From contig NZ_SBHZ01000003.1 of NCBI RefSeq assembly GCF_004521985.1, positions 124,001 to 188,000 of the forward strand: DNA of 64,000 nucleotides, written 5' to 3'. Both the position numbers and the translations under genes were made by a program. Below are positions 60,659-64,000 of this stretch, piece after piece. A model generated the notes under the pieces. It was given only the letters and a program-made list of their open reading frames with translations, was not told where the DNA came from and searched no databases. This DNA is from Ectopseudomonas khazarica. Its GTDB lineage: Bacteria > Pseudomonadota > Gammaproteobacteria > Pseudomonadales > Pseudomonadaceae. Position 1 is the stretch's first letter, and every line of letters begins with the position of its first letter.

Positions 60659-62074
60659 CTATTTAACCGTCAGACGCTGTCCTTGCGGTTCGAGCAAATA
60701 GCGCTCGCGGTCATAAGCAAGGTAGTACTTATTCACCGAGTTCACATAGCTCACGACCCCCATCCCCATCTGCTCCATGGCCACCCGCTCGACCTGGAAG
60801 AACCACTGATTGGGATTGAGGCCACGCCGACGCGCTTCCGCCCGCAGGCTCTGCACCCGTTGCGGCCCGAGGTTGTATCCCGCCAGGACGAAGGCCATGC
60901 GCTCACGCTCGTTGAGCTGCGGGCTGTTGAAGAAGTTGCGCCGAATCATCGCCAGGTACTTGCTGCTGGCCTGGACGTTGGCGTCGACCTGCGTGATGTT
61001 GCTGACGCCGACGCTGCGCGCCGCCGCCGGCGTGATCTGCATCAGCCCGGTCGCCCCGCTGGCACCGCGCGCCGCAGGATTGAGGGTCGACTCCTTGAAT
61101 GCCAGCGCCGCCAGCAGCAGCCAGTCGAAGCCCTGCTGCTCGGCATGTTTCTGCAATACCGGGCGCACCTTCTCCAGACGCTGGCGCTCGGTTCGCCCCA
61201 GGGGCGAATGCACCTTGTACAGGCGCCGATAGACGCGCTGGAAGGCACTGTCCTGATCGGCCGGGGCCTGATAGCTGCTGAAGAAGCGGTCGATACTGGC
61301 GCGCAGCATCGGCGCGTCGGGGCGCACGAACCACTTCATCTCGCCGTCACGCGCCAGCACCAGGTGCTTGTCGACACGCAGCCTGGGCATCACCTTGGCC
61401 CAACGCTCGGCGATCGGCAGCTCCACCGCCGTGCGTTCGAAGATGCCGGCCTGGACCATTTCCAGAACGTCCTCGACCGCCAGGCTGGGGTCGACCCACT
61501 CGACCACGATGGGCGGCAGCTTGCGCTCCGCCAGTTGCTGATTGATCCGCCGCAGCGCCTCGCCGACCGCACTGCCCGCCGGCAGCGAAAGACTGCGCCC
61601 GGCCAGCTGTTCGAGGCTGCGGTAATGCCGGTTGCCCTGCTTGGACACCAGCACCAGCGGTACCTGACGGCGAATCGCGGCACTGGCGCTGACGTCATGA
61701 CCGGCGCGCACGCTGAGCAGCTCCCCGGGGGCGACGAGATCGCCCTCGCCGCGCTGCAGGGCGCCAAGCAACTGGTCCTTGGCCTTGGGGACGATCTTCA
61801 GGGTGATGCTGCGCCCGTCGCGGGCGTTGCGATTGAGGTACTGCTCGAACGCGCGCAAACGGTGGTACTCGACACCGATGCTCTGCCCTTTCACCAGACC
61901 CGAACTGTTGCGGCTCTGATTGACCAGGACGCGCAGCTCGCCGCTGGCGCGAATCGCCGACAGGTCACGGGCGCTGCGCGTCTGGCTGCCGACCTCGGGC
62001 GGGCCTGCCAGGCGTGCGCTGACCGGCAGCGGCAGCGCGACCAGCAGGCACAGGATCAGCAGCAATCGCGACAT
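60659..62074 (-). CDS. MltF-like lytic transglycosylase with periplasmic-binding domain
   Basis: The 471-residue product has a Sec signal (LLLILCLLVALPLPVSA), an SBP_bac_3-type domain (about 38-275) and a C-terminal SLT lysozyme-like domain (about 310-450). The catalytic glutamate is Glu328 in LAFKESTLNPAARG, followed by GATGLMQITPAAARSVGV and AGYNLGPQRV. It would cleave peptidoglycan. Unlike classical MltF it has no lipobox cysteine after the signal, so it is likely soluble in the periplasm. The ATG at 62074 is chosen for its GGAG ribosome site and signal peptide. Confidence 0.88.
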   Translation of the reverse strand: MSRLLLILCLLVALPLPVSARLAGPPEVGSQTRSARDLSAIRASGELRVLVNQSRNSSGLVKGQSIGVEYHRLRAFEQYLNRNARDGRSITLKIVPKAKDQLLGALQRGEGDLVAPGELLSVRAGHDVSASAAIRRQVPLVLVSKQGNRHYRSLEQLAGRSLSLPAGSAVGEALRRINQQLAERKLPPIVVEWVDPSLAVEDVLEMVQAGIFERTAVELPIAERWAKVMPRLRVDKHLVLARDGEMKWFVRPDAPMLRASIDRFFSSYQAPADQDSAFQRVYRRLYKVHSPLGRTERQRLEKVRPVLQKHAEQQGFDWLLLAALAFKESTLNPAARGASGATGLMQITPAAARSVGVSNITQVDANVQASSKYLAMIRRNFFNSPQLNERERMAFVLAGYNLGPQRVQSLRAEARRRGLNPNQWFFQVERVAMEQMGMGVVSYVNSVNKYYLAYDRERYLLEPQGQRLTVK

Positions 62075-62297
62075 CGACTCTCCAACAATGGCAGCAGGCC
62101 AGCGAAGCCTCGCGGGGGTGCTTGATCTGCTGCTCGCGGATGCGCGACAGACGGCAACTGACTGCGAAGCTGCCAAACAAGTTCCCTGGGCCGACACGGG
62201 GGCGCGGAGATTGGCACAGGCGAGCCCCGCCACGCCAGCCCATGCCCCTCCGCCGGTCCTGAAAACAACTACCAAGCCGTTGTTTTCAATCGACTTC

Positions 62298-62325
62298 CTG
62301 ACGAACGGATGGCGTCTGCTATTCT
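62298..62325 (+). promoter_or_regulatory. Possible sigma70 promoter for tatD
   Basis: CTGACG, 16-bp spacer, TATTCT; transcription would start about 20 bases before the tatD ATG, which has AGGTGG as ribosome site. Confidence 0.4.
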
Positions 62326-62353
62326 GCCCCCCTCGCGCTAATCAGGTGGCACC

Positions 62354-63181
<828 letters not shown>

Positions 63182-63265
63182 TTGACGTCAAGACTCTGAC
63201 CTTGCCCCAAGGCATACTACTGGCACATAGCCAATAGTGAACGCAGCGAAACGGATAACGACAGC

Positions 63266-64000
63266 ATGGGCGCCTGGATCAGCGATCTTTCTCTCAAGTA
63301 CAAATTCTGGGCGGTCAACGCCGTCGCATTCGTCATCAGCCTGATGCTGGTGCTGTTCGCCCTGCACACCGAGCAGGCGGCCCGCAGCCTCGATGCGCGC
63401 CAGGCAGCCAGCGCCCAGGCACGTCTGCTTCAGCAGTGGCCGCAGCAGGCGACACTGCCCAGCTCCGGCAATATCCAGACACTGCAAGGCGATGCCTCGC
63501 TGGCGAATGCCCAGGGTGCGGCCGATGCCAGCGGCTGGCAGGTGCTGAAACACGACACCTGGTTCGACAGCATGCCAGCGGTTGGCGCGCAGCGGGTTTC
63601 GCTCGCCGACGGACGCAACCTCGCCGTAGTGGCGCGGGCGCCGAGCCTGTTCGACCTGTTCACCGAGCACGCGCTGTCCTATGCCCTGGCGGTGGCGGTG
63701 CTCATGCTGCTGTTGCTGGCGGCCTCGCAGTTGCTGATCCGCTTCCTGCTCAGCCACCTCAACACCCTCAAGGACGTGATGCTGCAGGCAGAACGCAGCG
63801 GCGACCTGTCATTGCGCGTACCGCTGGACAGCCGCGACGAGGTCGGCCAGATGGCTGCCGCCTTCAACGCCATGCAGGCCGGCTACCAGCGTGTGGTCGG
63901 CACCGTCGGCCAGGTCGCCAGCGAACTCGACAGCGGCACGCGCAACATGGCCCAGCGCATGGGCGCGGTACGCCAGGGCATGCTCAGCCAGCAGAGCGAA
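63266..64000 (+). CDS. Methyl-accepting chemotaxis protein, 5' part
   Basis: The frame is open from the ATG at 63266 to the window edge (245 codons). Visible are a short cytoplasmic start, a first transmembrane helix (NAVAFVISLMLVLFALHT, about 18-36), a periplasmic domain of only about 100 residues, a second helix (YALAVAVLMLLLLAASQLLI, about 138-157) and a HAMP domain (DLSLRVPLDSRDEVGQMAAAFNAM). The signalling domain lies beyond the window. The small ligand domain is shorter than the usual 4-helix type, so the receptor class is unclear. Confidence 0.88.
   Translation, partial: MGAWISDLSLKYKFWAVNAVAFVISLMLVLFALHTEQAARSLDARQAASAQARLLQQWPQQATLPSSGNIQTLQGDASLANAQGAADASGWQVLKHDTWFDSMPAVGAQRVSLADGRNLAVVARAPSLFDLFTEHALSYALAVAVLMLLLLAASQLLIRFLLSHLNTLKDVMLQAERSGDLSLRVPLDSRDEVGQMAAAFNAMQAGYQRVVGTVGQVASELDSGTRNMAQRMGAVRQGMLSQQSE

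Noticed and set aside
63182..63265. Sigma28-type or sigma70 promoter for the chemoreceptor gene
   Set aside because: TCAAG and GCC, and TTGACG and CATACT, are present but at wrong spacing (11 and 25 bases).

Overview
The window is about 65% GC and its gene order is that of a Pseudomonas core chromosome. From memory the left half matches the P. aeruginosa cspD-icd-idh-mnmA-hflD-purB-aceA-nuoA-N block (roughly PA2622 to PA2649), and the right half matches scattered PA25xx genes (muxABC-opmB, tamAB, xthA, terC, acyl-CoA dehydrogenase/LysR). The species cannot be fixed from the sequence alone; a P. mendocina/P. oleovorans-type member is a guess. I see no rRNA, tRNA, insertion sequence, prophage, CRISPR array or toxin-antitoxin pair.

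Layout. (1) 1-4.2 kb: the end of cspD, then dimeric isocitrate dehydrogenase (icd, minus) divergent from monomeric isocitrate dehydrogenase (idh, plus). (2) 4.2-9 kb: a Nudix hydrolase, mnmA-hflD-DMT transporter, and purB. (3) 9-12 kb: a tightly overlapped four-gene set (ribosomal oxygenase YcfD, GNAT, an uncharacterised protein and a secretin-N-like exported protein). (4) 12-14.2 kb: aceA (isocitrate lyase), with an operator-like palindrome, a good sigma70 promoter and a predicted leader of about 370 nt. With icd and idh, three isocitrate-consuming enzymes lie within 14 kb. (5) 14.3-18.6 kb: a Tat-exported PhoX phosphatase with a candidate Pho box, a membrane-anchored PlcR/lipase-chaperone-like protein, and a pectinacetylesterase-family hydrolase. 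(6) 19.2-34.1 kb: the 13-gene nuo operon (NuoA, B, CD fusion, E-N) for respiratory complex I. (7) 34.2-36.3 kb: trans-aconitate methyltransferase and an orphan TRAP substrate-binding protein behind a well-formed sigma54 promoter with paired palindromes. (8) 36.3-45.4 kb: a four-gene RND efflux operon (muxA-muxB-muxC-opmB, minus strand) with a REP-like repeat between muxB and muxC. (9) 45.5-52.3 kb: tpx, tamA-tamB and a GNAT. (10) 52.5-64 kb: xthA, a MASE1-GGDEF diguanylate cyclase, a PstS-OmpA fusion behind a strong Pho box, TerC, a 59-residue protein, a divergent acyl-CoA dehydrogenase/LysR pair, DoxX, an MltF-like lytic transglycosylase, TatD, and the start of a chemoreceptor.

Most of the window is conserved housekeeping and respiratory DNA. 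The observations most worth following are regulatory: the sigma54/palindrome module in front of a TRAP binding protein that has no transporter next to it; two Pho boxes, one driving an unusual periplasmic phosphate-binding/OmpA fusion; the long structured aceA leader; and the single hairpins in the only three long gaps of the nuo operon. I found nothing that amounts to a clearly new multi-gene system.
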